Notes: a model not told the origin generated them from the sequence alone. Counted from the stretch's first letter, positions 1 to 5,701 are shown. The stretch is DNA of 5,991 nucleotides from an uncultured Bacteroides sp. (GCF_902491285.1 NZ_CABUHK010000150.1:1-5991); one strand, 5' to 3'. Numbers and translations: made by a program.

Positions 1-296
1 TCAAAATGTGGAGTATCTCCTTTAATTACGCAACCAATTGCAATAATTGCATCAATATCGCAATTTTCCATCATTTGGTTGGCGCCAAATGTAAGTTCGA
101 AACTTCCCGGAACAGTTTTTACCAGAATATTTTCTTCTTTTGCTCCATGTTTTTTTAATGTATCGACCGCGCCTTTCAGCAAAGCGCCTGTTATATTGAA
201 ATTCCATTCGGATACAACGATGCCGAATTTCATATTTTCAGCATTCGGAATTGAATTAAAATCGTATTCGGATAAATTATGATAAGCTGTTGCCAT
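1..296 (-). CDS. ribH: 6,7-dimethyl-8-ribityllumazine synthase, N-terminal part (3' end beyond the window)
   Basis: Lumazine synthase condenses 5-amino-6-ribitylaminouracil with 3,4-dihydroxy-2-butanone 4-phosphate, the penultimate step of riboflavin synthesis, in the cytoplasm, usually as a large oligomeric shell. I read 98 codons from the ATG at 296-294 down to the window edge. Family landmarks are in order: SEWN at residues 29-32, GALLKGA at 37-43, VPGSFEL at 63-69 (substrate phosphate/ribityl region), and [12 protein letters not shown] at 87-98, whose His97 is the probable catalytic histidine. The family is usually about 150-165 residues, so roughly the last 60 are missing here. The start is the only in-frame ATG ahead of the conserved region except Met22, which is too close to the fold. 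No Shine-Dalgarno sequence and no good TAnnTTTG promoter is visible in the AT-rich leader. GC over 1-296 is about 36% by my count, lower than the neighbouring genes. Identification is firm. Confidence 0.95.
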   Translation of the reverse strand, partial: MATAYHNLSEYDFNSIPNAENMKFGIVVSEWNFNITGALLKGAVDTLKKHGAKEENILVKTVPGSFELTFGANQMMENCDIDAIIAIGCVIKGDTPHF

Positions 297-348
297 GAGT
301 AAATTATAGATTAAAAATTAAAAATTGGAAGTTTGGAAAGGTTTCTGG

Positions 349-430
349 AAAAAAGGCACGGATTACACGGATTTCACGGTTGTAGTTGATAACTGTTTTT
401 AATCCGTGTCAATCTGTGTAATCCGTGCCT
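349..430 (-). terminator. Probable intrinsic terminator between the TPR gene and ribH
   Basis: Read on the minus strand, the arms 429-411 and 373-355 form a 19-position stem with one mismatch. An inner 5-bp stem (408-404 with 379-375) adds to it, closing a loop of about 24 nt. The stem is followed directly by six T (354-349 on the plus strand are all A). That is the layout of a rho-independent terminator for the TPR gene transcript. The stem is longer than usual because it is built from a repeat sequence. Termination has not been demonstrated; this is read from the structure alone. Confidence 0.6.
355..429. repeat. Imperfect inverted repeat made of 9-nt CACGGATTA-like units
   Basis: The left arm holds tandem units CACGGATTA (357-365), CACGGATTT (366-374) and CACGGTT (375-381). 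The right arm holds the inverted units AATCCGTGT (401-409), AATCTGTGT (411-419) and AATCCGTG (420-427). The outer 19 nt of the arms pair with a single G/T difference at 369/415. From general knowledge, motifs of this ...CACGGATTACACGGATT... type recur between genes in Bacteroides chromosomes, but I could not search for that here. No transposase or target-site duplication is visible. Confidence 0.8.
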
Positions 431-457
431 GATATCTTATATATATAATAAGGTATC
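431..457. repeat. Short AT-rich inverted repeat next to the TPR gene stop
   Basis: Arms 431-440 (GATATCTTAT) and 448-457 (reverse complement GATACCTTAT) match at 9 of 10 positions around a 7-nt A/T loop. It begins immediately after the TPR gene's stop codon at 460-458. No T tract follows on the minus strand, so it is not a terminator by itself. It may stabilise the mRNA 3' end or simply reflect AT-rich sequence. Confidence 0.45.
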
Positions 458-1141
458 TTATTTTTTCATCAGTTTAGCCTGCTCGATATATTTGTCGATG
501 TCCATAGCTTGGTAAGATTGGAAGTATTTGTCCTTGATCTTGGTATAAGCGCTTACTGCATCGTCAAATTTGCCTTGTTTCACCAGAATTTCTCCGGCTT
601 GCAACAAGAAGATCGGACTCAATGTGTTGTTGTCAGCTTTGTCTGCTGCCGACAGCAAGGTAGAAGCTGCCTTGTCCAATTGTCCGAGTTGTGCATAGCA
701 GTTACCTGCAGCACCCAGGATTGCGGGAGCAACCATTTGGTCTTTTCCGTTAAAGTCATCCAGCATTTTCACTGCTTCTTCATATTTGCCGAGTTGTGCA
801 TAGCAAATACCTGCATAAGCTTTTGCCAGATTAGCCGCCTTTGTTCCACTGTAATCGTCGGCTACTTTCAGGAAGCCGGCGAAACCGATGCTGTCACCGT
901 TCAGTGCTTGCTCGAAAGCATCCTGTTCAAAGTATTCCTGTCCTTTGAAAAGAGCTGCCTGTGCTTTTTCTTCACGTGGTTCAGCATAGAGGTTTTTGTA
1001 CATGATAATACCTGCTACAATAATAATCACAGCAACAACACCGCCGATGATTGCGTTTTTGTACTTGATAAGAAATGCTTCCGATTGTGTCAGTGCATCT
1101 TCTACGTTCAGATGTTCGTTCTGATTCTTTTGTTCTGCCAT
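458..1141 (-). CDS. Membrane-anchored tetratricopeptide repeat protein
   Basis: This 227-residue protein has a short polar N-terminus (1-29), one hydrophobic segment (about 30-47, rich in I, V, G and A), and then a soluble helical domain. The layout suggests an inner-membrane protein with its TPR domain outside the cytoplasm, as in YfgM-like proteins. At least three TPR-like helical pairs are visible: about 103-131, 139-170 and 175-205, with GxCYAQLGxxxxA signatures at 111-123 and 146-158. TPR domains bind other proteins; no catalytic residues are apparent and the partner is unknown. Met1 (1141-1139) is the sensible start because it precedes the membrane segment by 29 residues. There is no Shine-Dalgarno sequence. 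The gene is transcribed divergently from recF, and a strong hairpin with six T lies downstream, so it may be monocistronic. Resemblance to YfgM is by architecture only. Confidence 0.88.
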   Translation of the reverse strand: MAEQKNQNEHLNVEDALTQSEAFLIKYKNAIIGGVVAVIIIVAGIIMYKNLYAEPREEKAQAALFKGQEYFEQDAFEQALNGDSIGFAGFLKVADDYSGTKAANLAKAYAGICYAQLGKYEEAVKMLDDFNGKDQMVAPAILGAAGNCYAQLGQLDKAASTLLSAADKADNNTLSPIFLLQAGEILVKQGKFDDAVSAYTKIKDKYFQSYQAMDIDKYIEQAKLMKK

Positions 1142-1189
1142 TTTATATGATTCTTTTTGTTATTATTCACGGTTTGATATTTCGACTCG

Positions 1190-1197
1190 CAAAAGTA
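1190..1197 (-). promoter_or_regulatory. Bacteroidetes-type -7 element for the TPR gene
   Basis: The minus strand reads TACTTTTG from 1197 to 1190, a full match to the Bacteroidetes primary-sigma -7 consensus TAnnTTTG. It lies about 48 nt upstream of the TPR start codon. A TTTG at 1216-1213 could serve as the -33 element, but the 15-bp spacing is shorter than the usual 19-21, so only the -7 box is well supported. Confidence 0.55.
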
Positions 1198-1271
1198 GTT
1201 TTTTTATATCTACAAATGAAATTTAGAGCCATCTTTTTTTGTTTTACACCCGAAAACCACGAAAATCTTGC

Positions 1272-1279
1272 TACTTTTG
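1272..1279 (+). promoter_or_regulatory. Bacteroidetes-type -7 element for recF
   Basis: TACTTTTG at 1272-1279 matches TAnnTTTG and lies 22 nt before the recF ATG at 1302. Transcription would start near 1284-1287, giving a leader of about 15-18 nt. No TTTG is found at the usual 19-21 bp spacing; the nearest (1238-1241) is 30 bp upstream. The placement supports 1302 as the recF start, because the earlier in-frame ATG at 1239 would lie upstream of the transcript. Confidence 0.55.
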
Positions 1280-1301
1280 TGAGCAAATTAACGTGTACAT
1301 A

Positions 1302-2411
1302 ATGATACTGAAACGAATATCCATATTAAATTATAAGAATTTGGAAGAAGTGGAGCTGGGATTCTCCGCCAAACTGAATTGTTTTTTCGGGCAGAACGGA
1401 ATGGGAAAGACGAATCTGCTGGATGCGGTGTATTTCTTGTCTTTTTGTAAAAGTTCCGGCAATCCGATTGATTCTCAGAATATTCGTCATGAACAGGAGT
1501 TCTTTGTTATTCAGGGGTTTTATGAAGCTGAGGACGGGACTCCCGAGGAAATTTATTGCGGGATGAAACGTCGCTCAAAGAAGCAGTTCAAGCGTAATAA
1601 GAAGGAATATAGCCGCTTTTCCGATCATATAGGTTTTTTGCCTTTGGTGATGGTGTCGCCTGCCGACTCCGAATTGATTGCCGGGGGAAGTGACGAGCGG
1701 CGTCGGTTTATGGATGTTGTGATTTCGCAGTATGACAAGGAATATCTGGATGCGCTGATACGGTATAACAAGGCGTTGACACAACGGAATACTTTGCTGA
1801 AAAGTGAGTTCCCTGTGGAAGAGGAACTGTTTTTGGTGTGGGAGGAAATGATGGCGCAGGCCGGTGAAATTGTATTCAGGAAGCGTGAAGCGTTTATCAA
1901 AGAGTTTATTCCTATCTTTCAGTCTTTTTATTCTTTCATTTCCCAGGATAAGGAATATGTAGGATTGTCTTATGAATCTCATGCGCGGGAGGCTTCTTTG
2001 CTGGAAGTGTTGAAGCAAAGCAGAGAGCGGGACAAGATTATGGGATTCTCTTTGCGCGGGATTCATAAAGATGAGCTGAATATGCTGTTGGGCGAATTTC
2101 CGATAAAGAAAGAAGGTTCGCAGGGACAGAACAAAACGTATCTGGTAGCTTTGAAGCTGGCGCAGTTTGATTTTCTGAAACGTACCGGAAAAACTGTCCC
2201 TTTATTGTTGCTGGATGATATTTTTGATAAGCTGGATGCTTCGCGTGTGGAACAGATTGTCAAATTGGTGGCGGGCGATAACTTCGGACAGATATTTATA
2301 ACGGATACGAACCGTGGACACTTGGATAGTATTTTGCATAAAGTGGGCAGTGATTATAAGATTTTCCGTGTGGAAGAAGGAGTCATTCACGAAATGGAGG
2401 CTGAACAATGA
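1302..2411 (+). CDS. recF: DNA replication and repair protein RecF
   Basis: RecF is a cytoplasmic SMC-like ABC ATPase that, with RecO and RecR, loads RecA at single-strand gaps and stalled forks. The 369-residue product has the standard length. It opens with the typical LKRISILNYKNL segment and carries Walker A GQNGMGKTN at 30-38 (Lys36, Thr37). A family-typical VSPADSELI...ERRRFMD block lies at 118-138, the ABC signature SQGQNKT at 273-279, and Walker B with D-loop LLLLDDIFDKLD at 301-312. I chose ATG 1302 over the in-frame ATG at 1239. The extra 21 residues (MFYTRKPRKS...) do not resemble RecF, and they would overlap the -7 element at 1272-1279. No Shine-Dalgarno sequence precedes it. Its last codons contain the ribosome binding site and start of the following DUF721 gene. 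Confidence 0.95.
   Translation: MILKRISILNYKNLEEVELGFSAKLNCFFGQNGMGKTNLLDAVYFLSFCKSSGNPIDSQNIRHEQEFFVIQGFYEAEDGTPEEIYCGMKRRSKKQFKRNKKEYSRFSDHIGFLPLVMVSPADSELIAGGSDERRRFMDVVISQYDKEYLDALIRYNKALTQRNTLLKSEFPVEEELFLVWEEMMAQAGEIVFRKREAFIKEFIPIFQSFYSFISQDKEYVGLSYESHAREASLLEVLKQSRERDKIMGFSLRGIHKDELNMLLGEFPIKKEGSQGQNKTYLVALKLAQFDFLKRTGKTVPLLLLDDIFDKLDASRVEQIVKLVAGDNFGQIFITDTNRGHLDSILHKVGSDYKIFRVEEGVIHEMEAEQ
2396..2400 (+). promoter_or_regulatory. Shine-Dalgarno GGAGG for the DciA-like gene
   Basis: GGAGG lies inside the last codons of recF, 7 nt before the ATG at 2408. It is a near-ideal ribosome binding site, notable in a lineage that mostly does without one. It fixes the start of the downstream gene and indicates translational coupling with recF. 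Confidence 0.7.
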
Positions 2412-2695
2412 AACGCAATGATGCCGAACAAATAGGAAAACTGATTCAGCAGTTTCTTCGCCAAGAGAGTCTGGAGTCTCCGTTGAACGAACAAAGATTG
2501 CTGGATGCCTGGCCCAAAATACTGGGACCTGCGGCAACCTATACCAGCAATCTTTATATTCGTAACCAGACTTTATATGTGCATCTTACTTCTGCCGCTC
2601 TACGTCAGGAGCTGTTGATGGGGCGCGAAATGCTGATACGTGCACTCAATGAGAAAGTAGGAGCTACGGTAATTACAAATATCATTTTCCGTTAA
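2408..2695 (+). CDS. DUF721 family protein, DciA-like
   Basis: This 95-residue protein belongs to the DUF721 group, which includes DciA, the widespread loader/partner of the replicative helicase DnaB. Visible family features are an N-terminal helix (about 5-20), the conserved xxxAWPKIxGP segment around Trp35 (31-41), and a beta-hairpin with 'LYIRNQTLYVHLTSAALRQEL' character at 49-69. A helix then runs to Asn81 and a short strand ends the protein. Bacteroidota versions are commonly this short. The ATG overlaps the recF stop as ATGA (4 nt), with GGAGG 7 nt upstream, so the start is secure and both genes share a transcript. Placement next to recF fits a role in DNA replication. Helicase loading by this copy is inferred from the family. 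Its last 14 nt overlap the end of the convergent PHP gene. Confidence 0.88.
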   Translation: MKRNDAEQIGKLIQQFLRQESLESPLNEQRLLDAWPKILGPAATYTSNLYIRNQTLYVHLTSAALRQELLMGREMLIRALNEKVGATVITNIIFR

Positions 2696-3473
2696 GGAAA
2701 GGAATCCGGTCTATTGTTTTTATTCCCAGTTCTTTCAGAATCTTGGTGGCGCGGTCATAATAGAAAGGCGTTTCCAAATATTGGTTATTATGTGCATCCA
2801 CTCCGATAATGGCAGTACAACCTTCGTGGGCTGCTATTTCCCAAAAATCGGGGTGGGGAATAGTTGTAATTCCATGAGTGTCATTGTACTCTTCATAGCC
2901 GAGGTTATACTCCAACGGCAGATTTAACCGTGCCGCTGTCCGGCAGATATGTCTGCTGACTAGTTTGCAGTGACGGTCGAATCGGGGGTAGGAGCGCATG
3001 AATAAATCAGGATGTGCCAGATAAGCGAATAATCCGCTTTCCATCCCTTCGATAGAGCTCTCTTCGTAAAGTTCGAGCATATCCACCGTATCTGTATGCC
3101 TGCCGAAGTAGGGGAACTTTTCGTCCGTGTGAAAATGGTGATTCCCGAAAATGACGTAATCCAACTGGTATTCCTTGATGATGCCTTTCAGCCAATGCAG
3201 GTAATCCGGGAAATATTCACATTCCAGTCCAATTCTCAGACTGATTTGGTCTTTGTACTTTTCCCGTAACGAACGGAGACTTTCTACATATTCCGGCAAT
3301 TCTTCGGGGGTCATGCGGATGTCCGATATATAGCCGGTGCGGTATTTCCACGGGGTATGGTCTGAGAAACCTAATTCTTGATAACCGCCTTTGATGGCGC
3401 TTAAAACAAATTCTTCGTCACTCCCTGTCGCATGATGGCAGCGGGTGGTATGGGTGTGATAATTCGTTCTCAT
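2682..3473 (-). CDS. PHP-domain phosphoesterase, histidinol-phosphatase (HisK) type
   Basis: This 263-residue protein resembles the PHP-superfamily histidinol-phosphatases, which remove phosphate from L-histidinol phosphate using a cluster of metal ions. Candidate metal ligands appear in the usual order: HTH at 6-8, His13/His14 in RCHHA, SDHT with His39, GLECE with Glu83/Glu85, GNHHF with His112/His113, LAHPDL with His154, and GVDAHN with Asp226 and His228. Length matches the family (about 260-280). Met1 lies five residues before the metal-binding motif, as in relatives, so the start is sound. There is no Shine-Dalgarno sequence. The gene starts 56 nt inside the upstream cyclo-ligase gene, so it is probably translated by coupling. 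No his genes are nearby. Many Bacteroides make histidinol via bifunctional HisB, so the true substrate could be another phosphomonoester. The fold is firm; the substrate is not. Confidence 0.85.
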   Translation of the reverse strand: MRTNYHTHTTRCHHATGSDEEFVLSAIKGGYQELGFSDHTPWKYRTGYISDIRMTPEELPEYVESLRSLREKYKDQISLRIGLECEYFPDYLHWLKGIIKEYQLDYVIFGNHHFHTDEKFPYFGRHTDTVDMLELYEESSIEGMESGLFAYLAHPDLFMRSYPRFDRHCKLVSRHICRTAARLNLPLEYNLGYEEYNDTHGITTIPHPDFWEIAAHEGCTAIIGVDAHNNQYLETPFYYDRATKILKELGIKTIDRIPFLNGK

Positions 3474-4008
3474 TGCTTGTTATGATTATGTCCATGCGAA
3501 TGTCATATGATTCCGCAGGAACTTCTTCTACTAATTGAAATGGAAAACAAATACCTGCCTTGAAAGCAGACGGAATGCGTGGCAGAAGACGGTCGTAATA
3601 GCCCTTTCCCCGTCCCAGCCGGTTGCCTTTTGAGTCAAAAGCGACTCCGGGAACGGCGATGAAGTCTATGGCGGCATAGTCTGTGAATAGTTCACCGGTC
3701 GGTTCTTCTATACCATAACTGCCGGTTGCCATATCTTCAGGGCCGCTATATATACGTAATTCCAAGTCGTCACCTACAACTACCGGAAGCACGATCCGCT
3801 TTTTATTGCTCCATTTCCGGATAAACGAGTGCGTGTCTACTTCGTCTTTTAGCGAATGATAAAGTAATATAGTATTTGCCGCCCTAAAAGCCGGATGGGC
3901 TTCGAGGGCGGCAAGTACTTTAGCTGATTGCAACTTCCGCATAGCTGAATCCTCGTGACGGGTCTTCAGTGATGCTATATACTTGCGCAGTTCTTTTTTT
4001 CTTTCCAT
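3418..4008 (-). CDS. 5-formyltetrahydrofolate cyclo-ligase
   Basis: This enzyme (MTHFS; EC 6.3.3.2) uses ATP to convert 5-formyl-THF to 5,10-methenyl-THF, returning stored folate to one-carbon metabolism. The 196-residue product aligns with the family from its first residues: KKELRKYI at 4-11 (basic N-terminal helix), an EVDT motif at 56-59, YGIEEP at 98-103, and the signature GNRLGRGKGYYDRLL at 128-142 containing the nucleotide-binding glycine-rich loop. A late YDIRMDIIIT at 168-177 corresponds to the usual C-terminal HDxxVDxxxT. ATG 4008 is supported because the conserved N-terminal helix starts there and AAGGA (4021-4017) lies 8 nt upstream. The 5' 89 nt overlap the protease gene and the 3' 56 nt overlap the PHP gene. 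The last 16 or so residues (ELSHPYH...) go beyond the conserved fold and exist because the frame runs into the PHP start. Confidence 0.93.
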   Translation of the reverse strand: MERKKELRKYIASLKTRHEDSAMRKLQSAKVLAALEAHPAFRAANTILLYHSLKDEVDTHSFIRKWSNKKRIVLPVVVGDDLELRIYSGPEDMATGSYGIEEPTGELFTDYAAIDFIAVPGVAFDSKGNRLGRGKGYYDRLLPRIPSAFKAGICFPFQLVEEVPAESYDIRMDIIITSNENELSHPYHPLPSCDRE

Positions 4009-5671
4009 CTTTTTTGTCCTTTGTCACTTCTTCCTCTTCGACTGCTACCGGAGCTTTAGGAAAAGCTTCTCCTTTTTCGAGTATCTCGATTCCTTTATTG
4101 ACAGTAGCATCTGTCTTATTGAAGTATTGGAGATAGGCTTCCAGTCCCAGCATATTGTAGATGATGTTGCCATAGATATTCTTTTCCAGCAGTTTATATG
4201 ATTTCTGGATAAGGATATTTCTTCTTTTCACTCCCTTGCTGTCGGCAAAACGAACAAACTGTTCAACCAGGCCTTGGTGGCGTAGATAGTTCAGCAGTTC
4301 TTCTTCCGTTTCATATTGACTGAGCTTTTTCCGGTTATTGTCCGTGTATTGGAATGTAAACTGGATAGTCAGTCCACGGTTGATGACTGTAGAAAGATAG
4401 GAAGTGACTCCTGTCGTATCCTGTGGCACAAATATATCGGGCATGATACCGCCACCGCCGTATACAGTACGTCCCAGGCTGGTGTTATAGCGTTCATTCT
4501 CATTTTGCTTGATGCTGTCGCGTGAGAAGAACTCTCCGTGTTCGTAACGGTTGTATAAGTCCAGTTCGTAGTTGCGGTCTTTACCACTTTCGTAAGGTCG
4601 TTGGATGCAGCGTCCGGACGGAGTGTAATAGCGGGCAATCGTCAGGCGGATAGCCGAACCGTCACTGAAATCGATAGGCTGCTGGACGAGTCCCTTGCCA
4701 AAAGAACGGCGTCCTACTACCGTACCCCGGTCATTATCCTGGATAGCTCCGGTAAAGATTTCACTGGCTGAGGCAGAACCTTCGTCAATCAATACGACGA
4801 GCGGCATCTTCTGGCAACTACCTGTGCCGTTGGCAAATTCTTCTGCACGCGGATATTTGCGGCCTTGGGTATATACGATAAGTTTGCCTTCGGGCAGGAA
4901 TTCATTTACCATACGGATAGCGGCTTCCATGTATCCGCCGGTGTTGCCGCGCAGGTCGATAATCAGTCCTTTACATTTCTTATGGTTAAGTTGCGCCAGT
5001 GCATTGAGCAATTCTACATGGGTGGTACGGCCGAACTTGCTGACCTTCACGTAACCGATGTCATCATTCACCATATAGGCTGCATCCACTGTGTTTTGTG
5101 GAATATCACCACGGGTAATGCTGAAATTCAGTAAGTCTTTTTCTCCCATACGCTTGACTCCCAACTTCACTTGAGAACCTTTAGGCCCTTTGAGAGTGCG
5201 CATGGCTCGCTCGTTGGTCACTTTTTTGCCGACGAACAGACTGTCGTCTACCATGACGATACGGTCGCCCGCCATCAGACCTACTTTTTCAGAAGGACCG
5301 CCTTGAATGACTGCATTCACATGAATTGTGTCGTTCTGTATAGTAAACTGGATACCGATTCCGCTAAAGCTACCTTCCAGTTCAGAGTTGACTTCTTCGA
5401 GATTCTGAGCCGGAATATAAGTTGAATGTGGATCGAGCTCGGCCAGAATTTGCGGCATTGCTTTTTCTACGAGGTCGGTCATATTAACTGTGTCTACATA
5501 CTGGTCATCTACGATTCGCAACAATGCATTCAGCTTGTTGGAAGAACCGTTTATGATACCCAGGCGGTTGCCGGCGAAATGCTTGGCATAAAATGTGCCG
5601 ATAAGAATTCCGATTACCACGCTGACAGCTATGATGACAGGTGTGAAACGTGAAGAGTTCTTTGTACTCAT
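3920..5671 (-). CDS. S41 family C-terminal processing peptidase (CtpA/Prc type)
   Basis: This is a serine protease of the tail-specific family that acts in the periplasm on exported or envelope proteins. The 583-residue product has an N-terminal membrane segment (about 10-26) serving as anchor or uncleaved signal. A PDZ domain follows at about 95-187, with GSFSGIGI at 100-107 and GLMAGDRIVMVD at 131-142. The S41 core runs about 205-360. The catalytic set is readable: Ser301 in GSASASEI, Lys326 in SFGKG, and Gln330. The Ser-Lys spacing of 25 residues equals that of E. coli Prc and B. subtilis CtpB, and GLIIDLRGNTGG at 235-246 is typical. A C-terminal helical region (about 440-535) and a charged tail (541-561) follow. 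The start has AAGGA (5682-5678) 6 nt upstream. The last 89 nt overlap the cyclo-ligase gene. The physiological substrate is unknown. Confidence 0.94.
   Translation of the reverse strand: MSTKNSSRFTPVIIAVSVVIGILIGTFYAKHFAGNRLGIINGSSNKLNALLRIVDDQYVDTVNMTDLVEKAMPQILAELDPHSTYIPAQNLEEVNSELEGSFSGIGIQFTIQNDTIHVNAVIQGGPSEKVGLMAGDRIVMVDDSLFVGKKVTNERAMRTLKGPKGSQVKLGVKRMGEKDLLNFSITRGDIPQNTVDAAYMVNDDIGYVKVSKFGRTTHVELLNALAQLNHKKCKGLIIDLRGNTGGYMEAAIRMVNEFLPEGKLIVYTQGRKYPRAEEFANGTGSCQKMPLVVLIDEGSASASEIFTGAIQDNDRGTVVGRRSFGKGLVQQPIDFSDGSAIRLTIARYYTPSGRCIQRPYESGKDRNYELDLYNRYEHGEFFSRDSIKQNENERYNTSLGRTVYGGGGIMPDIFVPQDTTGVTSYLSTVINRGLTIQFTFQYTDNNRKKLSQYETEEELLNYLRHQGLVEQFVRFADSKGVKRRNILIQKSYKLLEKNIYGNIIYNMLGLEAYLQYFNKTDATVNKGIEILEKGEAFPKAPVAVEEEEVTKDKKDGKKKRTAQVYSITEDPSRGFSYAEVAIS
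4017..4021 (-). promoter_or_regulatory. Shine-Dalgarno AAGGA for the cyclo-ligase gene
   Basis: AAGGA on the minus strand lies inside the protease coding sequence, 8 nt before the cyclo-ligase ATG at 4008-4006, with an A6 run between them. It supports independent initiation at 4008 and therefore the reality of the 89-nt gene overlap. Confidence 0.55.
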
Positions 5672-5677
5672 GTCTAT

Positions 5678-5682
5678 TCCTT
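5678..5682 (-). promoter_or_regulatory. Shine-Dalgarno AAGGA for the S41 peptidase gene
   Basis: AAGGA on the minus strand is followed by 6 nt and the ATG at 5671-5669. The 30-nt gap to the upstream dCMP deaminase gene is too short for a normal promoter plus leader, so the site probably serves re-initiation within an operon mRNA. Confidence 0.55.
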
Positions 5683-5686
5683 TTTT

Positions 5687-5700
5687 AAAACGTTCGTTTT
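5687..5700. repeat. Small perfect inverted repeat in the deaminase-protease gap
   Basis: AAAACG (5687-5692) and CGTTTT (5695-5700) are perfect inverted copies two bases apart. The loop is too small for a stable RNA hairpin as drawn. It lies just upstream of the protease ribosome binding site. It could be a protein-binding palindrome or chance in AT-rich DNA. Confidence 0.3.
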
Positions 5701-5701
5701 A

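Noticed and set aside
79..282. 67-codon plus-strand open frame at the left edge
   Set aside because: It is antisense to ribH, whose conserved motifs are unmistakable on the minus strand.
297..348. Searched for a ribH promoter or an FMN riboswitch
   Set aside because: The stretch is short and AT-rich, with no TAnnTTTG match and no room for an FMN riboswitch; nothing specific can be claimed.
355..429. Considered a CRISPR-like or mobile-element end
   Set aside because: The units are 9 nt with no spacers, the arms are inverted, and there is no transposase or target duplication; a repeat-derived terminator fits better.
509..1150. 213-codon open frame on the plus strand opposite the TPR gene
   Set aside because: It is a shadow of the TPR gene: rich in Cys, Phe and Val, with no recognisable domain, while the minus-strand frame has clear TPR repeats and a membrane segment.
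1239..1301. Upstream in-frame start giving RecF 21 extra residues
   Set aside because: The extra residues do not resemble RecF, and the start would lie upstream of the TACTTTTG -7 element; 1302 gives the canonical N-terminus.
1575..2066. 163-codon open frame on the minus strand within recF
   Set aside because: Antisense to strongly conserved RecF sequence, low-complexity basic/His/Gln composition, no promoter or domain.
2202..2537. 111-codon minus-strand open frame spanning the recF/DciA-like junction
   Set aside because: It lies opposite two genes with conserved domains and shows no domain of its own.
4695..5653. Several plus-strand open frames of 75-119 codons opposite the protease gene
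   Set aside because: They are shadows of the S41 peptidase, which shows complete PDZ and catalytic motifs on the minus strand.
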